Shown piece by piece: positions 36,792 to 50,407 of a stretch of 64,000 nucleotides of DNA; position 1 is the stretch's first letter, and each line of letters opens with the position of its first letter. The notes beneath the pieces were generated by a model. The model saw only the letters and a list, made by a program, of their open reading frames with translations, had not been told where the DNA came from and did not search any database. The DNA lies in the NCBI RefSeq assembly GCF_932526225.1, contig NC_064041.1:11869315-11933314 (forward strand), given 5' to 3'. The position numbers and the translations under genes are program-made. The DNA is from Nematostella vectensis (lineage: Eukaryota; Cnidaria; Anthozoa; Actiniaria; Edwardsiidae).

Positions 36792-37565
36792 TTTCTTTTT
36801 CATTTTTTTTCTAAACTATAAAGAAAAAGTTAGTGCAGGTTGGTCATTGTCTAAGCTAAAGAAATCCCTCAGTTGTATGCGTTCTCAACTCGATCTATAG
36901 ACAATTCAGGCATACTCAGCGACCGTATTGTAATCAAAATCGCGGTCGTAAACGTTCGCAAACGTTCAGCAGATTCAAGTAGAGTCATAATATTACAAGC
37001 GATCAGATCAGTGGATTGTGAAAGCCTGTAAGAGCGTTAGTACTCGCATAGGAAATGTCTCTCAATGCAGTAAAATACTATGAGAGAAAGTGCGCAGTAT
37101 TATCGCATTGGTCGCGCGTTTACACCGCGAGTGAACACGAACATTACTCAGCTAGCATCTCATACAAGCTGAGATGCCATTCATAGCGTAAACCTTGTCC
37201 AAATAAATGCTTTTCGAGATCATGTTTTCACTCACTATAATAAAGCGCGAAGGTTGCAAAGCAGCGCGCGTATTCCACTGTTCTATTTTAGTGACGAAAC
37301 AGTCGCACTGAACTTTCATCGCCGGTTAGCAACAACTGATCAAAACACAGCTCACCTTCGCTCGTTTCATCGCAAAAACACCGCTAGAATGCAGACCAAA
37401 CACGACTAAAGCCTCTGCCCACCATGACGGTAATGTGAGAGCAAGTTGTTCGCTATTAGAAGTTAGAAATTTTACAATAGTTGACTGATTACAAGCGGTG
37501 TGAAGTCCGTGCTTCACGAGTCGCTCGTTGTGATTGTGTTGTGATTACACTTGATTCGTATTGTT

Positions 37566-37602
<37 letters not shown>

Positions 37603-37608
37603 ATTATA

Positions 37609-37640
<32 letters not shown>

Positions 37641-37731
37641 GGGGTCAACCCAATCGAAGTGCAATGAGAGGGCCTCACCCTGAGAGGACCGCCTTGGTGA
37701 TCACGGTAAACCTCCCGCGTCAGGTAAGTAT
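37566..37731 (-). ncRNA. U1: U1 snRNA, unit 23
   Basis: Unit 23 (37446-39147). Confidence 0.97.
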
Positions 37732-37928
37732 GAGTTTATTTGGCGTCCCTGTACACCGACTGTCCCCGGCTGATTTCATCCTCCATGTGGGAACGGTGCA
37801 TCGCGGTGATTATGACCCGTCGTCTTAATGACGATCCTGTCTCTTATTGATCTCTCCCGCTATAGCTCGCATGAACAGCACGTGAATGATGCTCGAGGTG
37901 TTGCTTGAATGTGTCTTCCCGAAAGGGA

Positions 37929-38117
37929 AGGGGGCCGTACTCGGAGGTAGTGCAATACCGAGACAACCCGTGGCTGGGACGCAGCAAGCCGCTTATTCCA
38001 CAGCCAGTTTCCAAAAATCAGTTTAATATATGAGCTACTCAATGAGCAGCGTATCAGATATTAAGCTGATAAGAACAGATACTACACTTGATCTTAGCCA
38101 AAAGGCCGAGAAGCGAT
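37929..38117 (-). ncRNA. U2: U2 snRNA, unit 23
   Basis: Unit 23; intact. It carries the CACGTG variant at 37884. Confidence 0.97.
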
Positions 38118-38374
38118 GCAGAATCTGGCTCGGACTACAGGGAGCGTTTATCATTCTAGGCCTCCGCCATGTGGGTGACGGACTCGGTTTTAGGCCCTTC
38201 TGCCTCCTAAGATCACATGTGATGATCAGTCATGAACGTAGTGCTATCACGTACGAGCAGTATTCGCTTGATACAGCGTCTTTGCGAGTGCAATGAGACA
38301 TTTTTACCGCGCTAGTGCGTGCGTACGTTCTCACCGCACCGCTATAAAAGTCTAAAATATCACCGAGATCTTTC

Positions 38375-38402
38375 GTCTACGGCCATACCATCGAGAAAAC
38401 AC

Positions 38403-38433
<31 letters not shown>

Positions 38434-38493
38434 GATTGGGCGCGGTTAGTACTTGGATGGGTGACCGCCTGGGAATACCGCGTGCTGTAGGCA
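38375..38493 (+). rRNA. 5S: 5S rRNA, unit 23
   Basis: Unit 23; intact. Confidence 0.98.
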
Positions 38494-39267
38494 TTTCTTT
38501 TTCATTTTTTTTCTAAACTATAAAGAAAAAGTTAGTGCAGGTTGGTCATTGTCTAAGCTAAAGAAATCCCTCAGTTGTATGCGTTCTCAACTCGATCTAT
38601 AGACAATTCAGGCATACTCAGCGACCGTATTGTAATCAAAATCGCGGTCGTAAACGTTCGCAAACGTTCAGCAGATTCAAGTAGAGTCATAATATTACAA
38701 GCGATCAGATCAGTGGATTGTGAAAGCCTGTAAGAGCGTTAGTACTCGCATAGGAAATGTCTCTCAATGCAGTAAAATACTATGAGAGAAAGTGCGCAGT
38801 ATTATCGCATTGGTCGCGCGTTTACACCGCGAGTGAACACGAACATTACTCAGCTAGCATCTCATACAAGCTGAGATGCCATTCATAGCGTAAACCTTGT
38901 CCAAATAAATGCTTTTCGAGATCATGTTTTCACTCACTATAATAAAGCGCGAAGGTTGCAAAGCAGCGCGCGTATTCCACTGTTCTATTTTAGTGACGAA
39001 ACAGTCGCACTGAACTTTCATCGCCGGTTAGCAACAACTGATCAAAACACAGCTCACCTTCGCTCGTTTCATCGCAAAAACACCGCTAGAATGCAGACCA
39101 AACACGACTAAAGCCTCTGCCCACCATGACGGTAATGTGAGAGCAAGTTGTTCGCTATTAGAAGTTAGAAATTTTACAATAGTTGACTGATTACAAGCGG
39201 TGTGAAGTCCGTGCTTCACGAGTCGCTCGTTGTGATTGTGTTGTGATTACACTTGATTCGTATTGTT

Positions 39268-39304
<37 letters not shown>

Positions 39305-39310
39305 ATTATA

Positions 39311-39342
<32 letters not shown>

Positions 39343-39433
39343 GGGGTCAACCCAATCGAAGTGCAATGAGAGGGCCTCACCCTGAGAGGACCGCCTTGGT
39401 GATCACGGTAAACCTCCCGCGTCAGGTAAGTAT
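39268..39433 (-). ncRNA. U1: U1 snRNA, unit 24
   Basis: Unit 24 (39148-40849). Confidence 0.97.
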
Positions 39434-39630
39434 GAGTTTATTTGGCGTCCCTGTACACCGACTGTCCCCGGCTGATTTCATCCTCCATGTGGGAACGGTG
39501 CATCGCGGTGATTATGACCCGTCGTCTTAATGACGATCCTGTCTCTTATTGATCTCTCCCGCTATAGCTCGCATGAACAGCACGTAAATGATGCTCGAGG
39601 TGTTGCTTGAATGTGTCTTCCCGAAAGGGA

Positions 39631-39819
39631 AGGGGGCCGTACTCGGAGGTAGTGCAATACCGAGACAACCCGTGGCTGGGACGCAGCAAGCCGCTTATTC
39701 CACAGCCAGTTTCCAAAAATCAGTTTAATATATGAGCTACTCAATGAGCAGCGTATCAGATATTAAGCTGATAAGAACAGATACTACACTTGATCTTAGC
39801 CAAAAGGCCGAGAAGCGAT
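39631..39819 (-). ncRNA. U2: U2 snRNA, unit 24
   Basis: Unit 24; intact. Confidence 0.97.
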
Positions 39820-40076
39820 GCAGAATCTGGCTCGGACTACAGGGAGCGTTTATCATTCTAGGCCTCCGCCATGTGGGTGACGGACTCGGTTTTAGGCCCT
39901 TCTGCCTCCTAAGATCACATGTGATGATCAGTCATGAACGTAGTGCTATCACGTACGAGCAGTATTCGCTTGATACAGCGTCTTTGCGAGTGCAATGAGA
40001 CATTTTTACCGCGCTAGTGCGTGCGTACGTTCTCACCGCACCGCTATAAAAGTCTAAAATATCACCGAGATCTTTC

Positions 40077-40104
40077 GTCTACGGCCATACCATCGAGAAA
40101 ACAC

Positions 40105-40135
<31 letters not shown>

Positions 40136-40195
40136 GATTGGGCGCGGTTAGTACTTGGATGGGTGACCGCCTGGGAATACCGCGTGCTGTAGGCA
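40077..40195 (+). rRNA. 5S: 5S rRNA, unit 24
   Basis: Unit 24; intact. Confidence 0.98.
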
Positions 40196-40969
40196 TTTCT
40201 TTTTCATTTTTTTTCTAAACTATAAAGAAAAAGTTAGTGCAGGTTGGTCATTGTCTAAGCTAAAGAAATCCCTCAGTTGTATGCGTTCTCAACTCGATCT
40301 ATAGACAATTCAGGCATACTCAGCGACCGTATTGTAATCAAAATCGCGGTCGTAAACGTTCGCAAACGTTCAGCAGATTCAAGTAGAGTCATAATATTAC
40401 AAGCGATCAGATCAGTGGATTGTGAAAGCCTGTAAGAGCGTTAGTACTCGCATAGGAAATGTCTCTCAATGCAGTAAAATACTATGAGAGAAAGTGCGCA
40501 GTATTATCGCATTGGTCGCGCGTTTACACCGCGAGTGAACACGAACATTACTCAGCTAGCATCTCATACAAGCTGAGATGCCATTCATAGCGTAAACCTT
40601 GTCCAAATAAATGCTTTTCGAGATCATGTTTTCACTCACTATAATAAAGCGCGAAGGTTGCAAAGCAGCGCGCGTATTCCACTGTTCTATTTTAGTGACG
40701 AAACAGTCGCACTGAACTTTCATCGCCGGTTAGCAACAACTGATCAAAACACAGCTCACCTTCGCTCGTTTCATCGCAAAAACACCGCTAGAATGCAGAC
40801 CAAACACGACTAAAGCCTCTGCCCACCATGACGGTAATGTGAGAGCAAGTTGTTCGCTATTAGAAGTTAGAAATTTTACAATAGTTGACTGATTACAAGC
40901 GGTGTGAAGTCCGTGCTTCACGAGTCGCTCGTTGTGATTGTGTTGTGATTACACTTGATTCGTATTGTT

Positions 40970-41006
<37 letters not shown>

Positions 41007-41012
41007 ATTATA

Positions 41013-41044
<32 letters not shown>

Positions 41045-41135
41045 GGGGTCAACCCAATCGAAGTGCAATGAGAGGGCCTCACCCTGAGAGGACCGCCTTG
41101 GTGATCACGGTAAACCTCCCGCGTCAGGTAAGTAT
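40970..41135 (-). ncRNA. U1: U1 snRNA, unit 25
   Basis: Unit 25 (40850-42551). Confidence 0.97.
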
Positions 41136-41332
41136 GAGTTTATTTGGCGTCCCTGTACACCGACTGTCCCCGGCTGATTTCATCCTCCATGTGGGAACGG
41201 TGCATCGCGGTGATTATGACCCGTCGTCTTAATGACGATCCTGTCTCTTATTGATCTCTCCCGCTATAGCTCGCATGAACAGCACGTAAATGATGCTCGA
41301 GGTGTTGCTTGAATGTGTCTTCCCGAAAGGGA

Positions 41333-41521
41333 AGGGGGCCGTACTCGGAGGTAGTGCAATACCGAGACAACCCGTGGCTGGGACGCAGCAAGCCGCTTAT
41401 TCCACAGCCAGTTTCCAAAAATCAGTTTAATATATGAGCTACTCAATGAGCAGCGTATCAGATATTAAGCTGATAAGAACAGATACTACACTTGATCTTA
41501 GCCAAAAGGCCGAGAAGCGAT
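41333..41521 (-). ncRNA. U2: U2 snRNA, unit 25
   Basis: Unit 25; intact. Confidence 0.97.
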
Positions 41522-41778
41522 GCAGAATCTGGCTCGGACTACAGGGAGCGTTTATCATTCTAGGCCTCCGCCATGTGGGTGACGGACTCGGTTTTAGGCC
41601 CTTCTGCCTCCTAAGATCACATGTGATGATCAGTCATGAACGTAGTGCTATCACGTACGAGCAGTATTCGCTTGATACAGCGTCTTTGCGAGTGCAATGA
41701 GACATTTTTACCGCGCTAGTGCGTGCGTACGTTCTCACCGCACCGCTATAAAAGTCTAAAATATCACCGAGATCTTTC

Positions 41779-41806
41779 GTCTACGGCCATACCATCGAGA
41801 AAACAC

Positions 41807-41837
<31 letters not shown>

Positions 41838-41897
41838 GATTGGGCGCGGTTAGTACTTGGATGGGTGACCGCCTGGGAATACCGCGTGCTGTAGGCA
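41779..41897 (+). rRNA. 5S: 5S rRNA, unit 25
   Basis: Unit 25; intact. Confidence 0.98.
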
Positions 41898-42671
41898 TTT
41901 CTTTTTCATTTTTTTTCTAAACTATAAAGAAAAAGTTAGTGCAGGTTGGTCATTGTCTAAGCTAAAGAAATCCCTCAGTTGTATGCGTTCTCAACTCGAT
42001 CTATAGACAATTCAGGCATACTCAGCGACCGTATTGTAATCAAAATCGCGGTCGTAAACGTTCGCAAACGTTCAGCAGATTCAAGTAGAGTCATAATATT
42101 ACAAGCGATCAGATCAGTGGATTGTGAAAGCCTGTAAGAGCGTTAGTACTCGCATAGGAAATGTCTCTCAATGCAGTAAAATACTATGAGAGAAAGTGCG
42201 CAGTATTATCGCATTGGTCGCGCGTTTACACCGCGAGTGAACACGAACATTACTCAGCTAGCATCTCATACAAGCTGAGATGCCATTCATAGCGTAAACC
42301 TTGTCCAAATAAATGCTTTTCGAGATCATGTTTTCACTCACTATAATAAAGCGCGAAGGTTGCAAAGCAGCGCGCGTATTCCACTGTTCTATTTTAGTGA
42401 CGAAACAGTCGCACTGAACTTTCATCGCCGGTTAGCAACAACTGATCAAAACACAGCTCACCTTCGCTCGTTTCATCGCAAAAACACCGCTAGAATGCAG
42501 ACCAAACACGACTAAAGCCTCTGCCCACCATGACGGTAATGTGAGAGCAAGTTGTTCGCTATTAGAAGTTAGAAATTTTACAATAGTTGACTGATTACAA
42601 GCGGTGTGAAGTCCGTGCTTCACGAGTCGCTCGTTGTGATTGTGTTGTGATTACACTTGATTCGTATTGTT

Positions 42672-42708
<37 letters not shown>

Positions 42709-42714
42709 ATTATA

Positions 42715-42746
<32 letters not shown>

Positions 42747-42837
42747 GGGGTCAACCCAATCGAAGTGCAATGAGAGGGCCTCACCCTGAGAGGACCGCCT
42801 TGGTGATCACGGTAAACCTCCCGCGTCAGGTAAGTAT
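42672..42837 (-). ncRNA. U1: U1 snRNA, unit 26
   Basis: Unit 26 (42552-44253). Confidence 0.97.
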
Positions 42838-43034
42838 GAGTTTATTTGGCGTCCCTGTACACCGACTGTCCCCGGCTGATTTCATCCTCCATGTGGGAAC
42901 GGTGCATCGCGGTGATTATGACCCGTCGTCTTAATGACGATCCTGTCTCTTATTGATCTCTCCCGCTATAGCTCGCATGAACAGCACGTAAATGATGCTC
43001 GAGGTGTTGCTTGAATGTGTCTTCCCGAAAGGGA

Positions 43035-43223
43035 AGGGGGCCGTACTCGGAGGTAGTGCAATACCGAGACAACCCGTGGCTGGGACGCAGCAAGCCGCTT
43101 ATTCCACAGCCAGTTTCCAAAAATCAGTTTAATATATGAGCTACTCAATGAGCAGCGTATCAGATATTAAGCTGATAAGAACAGATACTACACTTGATCT
43201 TAGCCAAAAGGCCGAGAAGCGAT
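43035..43223 (-). ncRNA. U2: U2 snRNA, unit 26
   Basis: Unit 26; intact. Confidence 0.97.
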
Positions 43224-43480
43224 GCAGAATCTGGCTCGGACTACAGGGAGCGTTTATCATTCTAGGCCTCCGCCATGTGGGTGACGGACTCGGTTTTAGG
43301 CCCTTCTGCCTCCTAAGATCACATGTGATGATCAGTCATGAACGTAGTGCTATCACGTACGAGCAGTATTCGCTTGATACAGCGTCTTTGCGAGTGCAAT
43401 GAGACATTTTTACCGCGCTAGTGCGTGCGTACGTTCTCACCGCACCGCTATAAAAGTCTAAAATATCACCGAGATCTTTC

Positions 43481-43508
43481 GTCTACGGCCATACCATCGA
43501 GAAAACAC

Positions 43509-43539
<31 letters not shown>

Positions 43540-43599
43540 GATTGGGCGCGGCTAGTACTTGGATGGGTGACCGCCTGGGAATACCGCGTGCTGTAGGCA
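43481..43599 (+). rRNA. 5S: 5S rRNA variant (T72C), unit 26
   Basis: This is the only 5S copy seen to differ within the gene: C at 43552 replaces T at nt 72 (GGCTAGTAC for GGTTAGTAC). The site lies just before loop E and at the edge of the intermediate element of the internal control region. Boxes A and C are unchanged, so it may still be transcribed. Confidence 0.96.
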
Positions 43600-44373
43600 T
43601 TTCTTTTTCATTTTTTTTCTAAACTATAAAGAAAAAGTTAGTGCAGGTTGGTCATTGTCTAAGCTAAAGAAATCCCTCAGTTGTATGCGTTCTCAACTCG
43701 ATCTATAGACAATTCAGGCATACTCAGCGACCGTATTGTAATCAAAATCGCGGTCGTAAACGTTCGCAAACGTTCAGCAGATTCAAGTAGAGTCATAATA
43801 TTACAAGCGATCAGATCAGTGGATTGTGAAAGCCTGTAAGAGCGTTAGTACTCGCATAGGAAATGTCTCTCAATGCAGTAAAATACTATGAGAGAAAGTG
43901 CGCAGTATTATCGCATTGGTCGCGCGTTTACACCGCGAGTGAACACGAACATTACTCAGCTAGCATCTCATACAAGCTGAGATGCCATTCATAGCGTAAA
44001 CCTTGTCCAAATAAATGCTTTTCGAGATCATGTTTTCACTCACTATAATAAAGCGCGAAGGTTGCAAAGCAGCGCGCGTATTCCACTGTTCTATTTTAGT
44101 GACGAAACAGTCGCACTGAACTTTCATCGCCGGTTAGCAACAACTGATCAAAACACAGCTCACCTTCGCTCGTTTCATCGCAAAAACACCGCTAGAATGC
44201 AGACCAAACACGACTAAAGCCTCTGCCCACCATGACGGTAATGTGAGAGCAAGTTGTTCGCTATTAGAAGTTAGAAATTTTACAATAGTTGACTGATTAC
44301 AAGCGGTGTGAAGTCCGTGCTTCACGAGTCGCTCGTTGTGATTGTGTTGTGATTACACTTGATTCGTATTGTT

Positions 44374-44410
<37 letters not shown>

Positions 44411-44416
44411 ATTATA

Positions 44417-44448
<32 letters not shown>

Positions 44449-44539
44449 GGGGTCAACCCAATCGAAGTGCAATGAGAGGGCCTCACCCTGAGAGGACCGC
44501 CTTGGTGATCACGGTAAACCTCCCGCGTCAGGTAAGTAT
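44374..44539 (-). ncRNA. U1: U1 snRNA, unit 27
   Basis: Unit 27 (44254-45955), which has a spacer A-to-G variant at 45760. Confidence 0.97.
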
Positions 44540-44736
44540 GAGTTTATTTGGCGTCCCTGTACACCGACTGTCCCCGGCTGATTTCATCCTCCATGTGGGA
44601 ACGGTGCATCGCGGTGATTATGACCCGTCGTCTTAATGACGATCCTGTCTCTTATTGATCTCTCCCGCTATAGCTCGCATGAACAGCACGTAAATGATGC
44701 TCGAGGTGTTGCTTGAATGTGTCTTCCCGAAAGGGA

Positions 44737-44925
44737 AGGGGGCCGTACTCGGAGGTAGTGCAATACCGAGACAACCCGTGGCTGGGACGCAGCAAGCCGC
44801 TTATTCCACAGCCAGTTTCCAAAAATCAGTTTAATATATGAGCTACTCAATGAGCAGCGTATCAGATATTAAGCTGATAAGAACAGATACTACACTTGAT
44901 CTTAGCCAAAAGGCCGAGAAGCGAT
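44737..44925 (-). ncRNA. U2: U2 snRNA, unit 27
   Basis: Unit 27; intact. Confidence 0.97.
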
Positions 44926-45182
44926 GCAGAATCTGGCTCGGACTACAGGGAGCGTTTATCATTCTAGGCCTCCGCCATGTGGGTGACGGACTCGGTTTTA
45001 GGCCCTTCTGCCTCCTAAGATCACATGTGATGATCAGTCATGAACGTAGTGCTATCACGTACGAGCAGTATTCGCTTGATACAGCGTCTTTGCGAGTGCA
45101 ATGAGACATTTTTACCGCGCTAGTGCGTGCGTACGTTCTCACCGCACCGCTATAAAAGTCTAAAATATCACCGAGATCTTTC

Positions 45183-45210
45183 GTCTACGGCCATACCATC
45201 GAGAAAACAC

Positions 45211-45241
<31 letters not shown>

Positions 45242-45301
45242 GATTGGGCGCGGTTAGTACTTGGATGGGTGACCGCCTGGGAATACCGCGTGCTGTAGGC
45301 A
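45183..45301 (+). rRNA. 5S: 5S rRNA, unit 27
   Basis: Unit 27; intact. Confidence 0.98.
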
Positions 45302-45759
45302 TTTCTTTTTCATTTTTTTTCTAAACTATAAAGAAAAAGTTAGTGCAGGTTGGTCATTGTCTAAGCTAAAGAAATCCCTCAGTTGTATGCGTTCTCAACT
45401 CGATCTATAGACAATTCAGGCATACTCAGCGACCGTATTGTAATCAAAATCGCGGTCGTAAACGTTCGCAAACGTTCAGCAGATTCAAGTAGAGTCATAA
45501 TATTACAAGCGATCAGATCAGTGGATTGTGAAAGCCTGTAAGAGCGTTAGTACTCGCATAGGAAATGTCTCTCAATGCAGTAAAATACTATGAGAGAAAG
45601 TGCGCAGTATTATCGCATTGGTCGCGCGTTTACACCGCGAGTGAACACGAACATTACTCAGCTAGCATCTCATACAAGCTGAGATGCCATTCATAGCGTA
45701 AACCTTGTCCAAATAAATGCTTTTCGAGATCATGTTTTCACTCACTATAATAAAGCGCG

Positions 45760-45760
45760 G
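45760..45760. other. Unit variant A to G (unit 27)
   Basis: Unit position 1507, in the long spacer. Unique in the window. Confidence 0.85.
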
Positions 45761-46075
45761 AGGTTGCAAAGCAGCGCGCGTATTCCACTGTTCTATTTTA
45801 GTGACGAAACAGTCGCACTGAACTTTCATCGCCGGTTAGCAACAACTGATCAAAACACAGCTCACCTTCGCTCGTTTCATCGCAAAAACACCGCTAGAAT
45901 GCAGACCAAACACGACTAAAGCCTCTGCCCACCATGACGGTAATGTGAGAGCAAGTTGTTCGCTATTAGAAGTTAGAAATTTTACAATAGTTGACTGATT
46001 ACAAGCGGTGTGAAGTCCGTGCTTCACGAGTCGCTCGTTGTGATTGTGTTGTGATTACACTTGATTCGTATTGTT

Positions 46076-46112
<37 letters not shown>

Positions 46113-46118
46113 ATTATA

Positions 46119-46150
<32 letters not shown>

Positions 46151-46241
46151 GGGGTCAACCCAATCGAAGTGCAATGAGAGGGCCTCACCCTGAGAGGACC
46201 GCCTTGGTGATCACGGTAAACCTCCCGCGTCAGGTAAGTAT
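46076..46241 (-). ncRNA. U1: U1 snRNA, unit 28
   Basis: Unit 28 (45956-47657). Confidence 0.97.
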
Positions 46242-46438
46242 GAGTTTATTTGGCGTCCCTGTACACCGACTGTCCCCGGCTGATTTCATCCTCCATGTGG
46301 GAACGGTGCATCGCGGTGATTATGACCCGTCGTCTTAATGACGATCCTGTCTCTTATTGATCTCTCCCGCTATAGCTCGCATGAACAGCACGTAAATGAT
46401 GCTCGAGGTGTTGCTTGAATGTGTCTTCCCGAAAGGGA

Positions 46439-46627
46439 AGGGGGCCGTACTCGGAGGTAGTGCAATACCGAGACAACCCGTGGCTGGGACGCAGCAAGCC
46501 GCTTATTCCACAGCCAGTTTCCAAAAATCAGTTTAATATATGAGCTACTCAATGAGCAGCGTATCAGATATTAAGCTGATAAGAACAGATACTACACTTG
46601 ATCTTAGCCAAAAGGCCGAGAAGCGAT
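46439..46627 (-). ncRNA. U2: U2 snRNA, unit 28
   Basis: Unit 28; intact. Confidence 0.97.
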
Positions 46628-46884
46628 GCAGAATCTGGCTCGGACTACAGGGAGCGTTTATCATTCTAGGCCTCCGCCATGTGGGTGACGGACTCGGTTT
46701 TAGGCCCTTCTGCCTCCTAAGATCACATGTGATGATCAGTCATGAACGTAGTGCTATCACGTACGAGCAGTATTCGCTTGATACAGCGTCTTTGCGAGTG
46801 CAATGAGACATTTTTACCGCGCTAGTGCGTGCGTACGTTCTCACCGCACCGCTATAAAAGTCTAAAATATCACCGAGATCTTTC

Positions 46885-46912
46885 GTCTACGGCCATACCA
46901 TCGAGAAAACAC

Positions 46913-46943
<31 letters not shown>

Positions 46944-47003
46944 GATTGGGCGCGGTTAGTACTTGGATGGGTGACCGCCTGGGAATACCGCGTGCTGTAG
47001 GCA
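46885..47003 (+). rRNA. 5S: 5S rRNA, unit 28
   Basis: Unit 28; intact. Confidence 0.98.
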
Positions 47004-47777
47004 TTTCTTTTTCATTTTTTTTCTAAACTATAAAGAAAAAGTTAGTGCAGGTTGGTCATTGTCTAAGCTAAAGAAATCCCTCAGTTGTATGCGTTCTCAA
47101 CTCGATCTATAGACAATTCAGGCATACTCAGCGACCGTATTGTAATCAAAATCGCGGTCGTAAACGTTCGCAAACGTTCAGCAGATTCAAGTAGAGTCAT
47201 AATATTACAAGCGATCAGATCAGTGGATTGTGAAAGCCTGTAAGAGCGTTAGTACTCGCATAGGAAATGTCTCTCAATGCAGTAAAATACTATGAGAGAA
47301 AGTGCGCAGTATTATCGCATTGGTCGCGCGTTTACACCGCGAGTGAACACGAACATTACTCAGCTAGCATCTCATACAAGCTGAGATGCCATTCATAGCG
47401 TAAACCTTGTCCAAATAAATGCTTTTCGAGATCATGTTTTCACTCACTATAATAAAGCGCGAAGGTTGCAAAGCAGCGCGCGTATTCCACTGTTCTATTT
47501 TAGTGACGAAACAGTCGCACTGAACTTTCATCGCCGGTTAGCAACAACTGATCAAAACACAGCTCACCTTCGCTCGTTTCATCGCAAAAACACCGCTAGA
47601 ATGCAGACCAAACACGACTAAAGCCTCTGCCCACCATGACGGTAATGTGAGAGCAAGTTGTTCGCTATTAGAAGTTAGAAATTTTACAATAGTTGACTGA
47701 TTACAAGCGGTGTGAAGTCCGTGCTTCACGAGTCGCTCGTTGTGATTGTGTTGTGATTACACTTGATTCGTATTGTT

Positions 47778-47814
<37 letters not shown>

Positions 47815-47820
47815 ATTATA

Positions 47821-47852
<32 letters not shown>

Positions 47853-47943
47853 GGGGTCAACCCAATCGAAGTGCAATGAGAGGGCCTCACCCTGAGAGGA
47901 CCGCCTTGGTGATCACGGTAAACCTCCCGCGTCAGGTAAGTAT
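47778..47943 (-). ncRNA. U1: U1 snRNA, unit 29
   Basis: Unit 29 (47658-49359). Confidence 0.97.
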
Positions 47944-48140
47944 GAGTTTATTTGGCGTCCCTGTACACCGACTGTCCCCGGCTGATTTCATCCTCCATGT
48001 GGGAACGGTGCATCGCGGTGATTATGACCCGTCGTCTTAATGACGATCCTGTCTCTTATTGATCTCTCCCGCTATAGCTCGCATGAACAGCACGTAAATG
48101 ATGCTCGAGGTGTTGCTTGAATGTGTCTTCCCGAAAGGGA

Positions 48141-48329
48141 AGGGGGCCGTACTCGGAGGTAGTGCAATACCGAGACAACCCGTGGCTGGGACGCAGCAAG
48201 CCGCTTATTCCACAGCCAGTTTCCAAAAATCAGTTTAATATATGAGCTACTCAATGAGCAGCGTATCAGATATTAAGCTGATAAGAACAGATACTACACT
48301 TGATCTTAGCCAAAAGGCCGAGAAGCGAT
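48141..48329 (-). ncRNA. U2: U2 snRNA, unit 29
   Basis: Unit 29; intact. Confidence 0.97.
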
Positions 48330-48586
48330 GCAGAATCTGGCTCGGACTACAGGGAGCGTTTATCATTCTAGGCCTCCGCCATGTGGGTGACGGACTCGGT
48401 TTTAGGCCCTTCTGCCTCCTAAGATCACATGTGATGATCAGTCATGAACGTAGTGCTATCACGTACGAGCAGTATTCGCTTGATACAGCGTCTTTGCGAG
48501 TGCAATGAGACATTTTTACCGCGCTAGTGCGTGCGTACGTTCTCACCGCACCGCTATAAAAGTCTAAAATATCACCGAGATCTTTC

Positions 48587-48614
48587 GTCTACGGCCATAC
48601 CATCGAGAAAACAC

Positions 48615-48645
<31 letters not shown>

Positions 48646-48705
48646 GATTGGGCGCGGTTAGTACTTGGATGGGTGACCGCCTGGGAATACCGCGTGCTGT
48701 AGGCA
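48587..48705 (+). rRNA. 5S: 5S rRNA, unit 29
   Basis: Unit 29; intact. Confidence 0.98.
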
Positions 48706-49479
48706 TTTCTTTTTCATTTTTTTTCTAAACTATAAAGAAAAAGTTAGTGCAGGTTGGTCATTGTCTAAGCTAAAGAAATCCCTCAGTTGTATGCGTTCTC
48801 AACTCGATCTATAGACAATTCAGGCATACTCAGCGACCGTATTGTAATCAAAATCGCGGTCGTAAACGTTCGCAAACGTTCAGCAGATTCAAGTAGAGTC
48901 ATAATATTACAAGCGATCAGATCAGTGGATTGTGAAAGCCTGTAAGAGCGTTAGTACTCGCATAGGAAATGTCTCTCAATGCAGTAAAATACTATGAGAG
49001 AAAGTGCGCAGTATTATCGCATTGGTCGCGCGTTTACACCGCGAGTGAACACGAACATTACTCAGCTAGCATCTCATACAAGCTGAGATGCCATTCATAG
49101 CGTAAACCTTGTCCAAATAAATGCTTTTCGAGATCATGTTTTCACTCACTATAATAAAGCGCGAAGGTTGCAAAGCAGCGCGCGTATTCCACTGTTCTAT
49201 TTTAGTGACGAAACAGTCGCACTGAACTTTCATCGCCGGTTAGCAACAACTGATCAAAACACAGCTCACCTTCGCTCGTTTCATCGCAAAAACACCGCTA
49301 GAATGCAGACCAAACACGACTAAAGCCTCTGCCCACCATGACGGTAATGTGAGAGCAAGTTGTTCGCTATTAGAAGTTAGAAATTTTACAATAGTTGACT
49401 GATTACAAGCGGTGTGAAGTCCGTGCTTCACGAGTCGCTCGTTGTGATTGTGTTGTGATTACACTTGATTCGTATTGTT

Positions 49480-49516
<37 letters not shown>

Positions 49517-49522
49517 ATTATA

Positions 49523-49554
<32 letters not shown>

Positions 49555-49645
49555 GGGGTCAACCCAATCGAAGTGCAATGAGAGGGCCTCACCCTGAGAG
49601 GACCGCCTTGGTGATCACGGTAAACCTCCCGCGTCAGGTAAGTAT
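49480..49645 (-). ncRNA. U1: U1 snRNA, unit 30
   Basis: Unit 30 (49360-51061). Confidence 0.97.
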
Positions 49646-49842
49646 GAGTTTATTTGGCGTCCCTGTACACCGACTGTCCCCGGCTGATTTCATCCTCCAT
49701 GTGGGAACGGTGCATCGCGGTGATTATGACCCGTCGTCTTAATGACGATCCTGTCTCTTATTGATCTCTCCCGCTATAGCTCGCATGAACAGCACGTAAA
49801 TGATGCTCGAGGTGTTGCTTGAATGTGTCTTCCCGAAAGGGA

Positions 49843-50031
49843 AGGGGGCCGTACTCGGAGGTAGTGCAATACCGAGACAACCCGTGGCTGGGACGCAGCA
49901 AGCCGCTTATTCCACAGCCAGTTTCCAAAAATCAGTTTAATATATGAGCTACTCAATGAGCAGCGTATCAGATATTAAGCTGATAAGAACAGATACTACA
50001 CTTGATCTTAGCCAAAAGGCCGAGAAGCGAT
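49843..50031 (-). ncRNA. U2: U2 snRNA, unit 30
   Basis: Unit 30; intact. Confidence 0.97.
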
Positions 50032-50288
50032 GCAGAATCTGGCTCGGACTACAGGGAGCGTTTATCATTCTAGGCCTCCGCCATGTGGGTGACGGACTCG
50101 GTTTTAGGCCCTTCTGCCTCCTAAGATCACATGTGATGATCAGTCATGAACGTAGTGCTATCACGTACGAGCAGTATTCGCTTGATACAGCGTCTTTGCG
50201 AGTGCAATGAGACATTTTTACCGCGCTAGTGCGTGCGTACGTTCTCACCGCACCGCTATAAAAGTCTAAAATATCACCGAGATCTTTC

Positions 50289-50316
50289 GTCTACGGCCAT
50301 ACCATCGAGAAAACAC

Positions 50317-50347
<31 letters not shown>

Positions 50348-50407
50348 GATTGGGCGCGGTTAGTACTTGGATGGGTGACCGCCTGGGAATACCGCGTGCT
50401 GTAGGCA
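50289..50407 (+). rRNA. 5S: 5S rRNA, unit 30
   Basis: Unit 30; intact. Confidence 0.98.
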
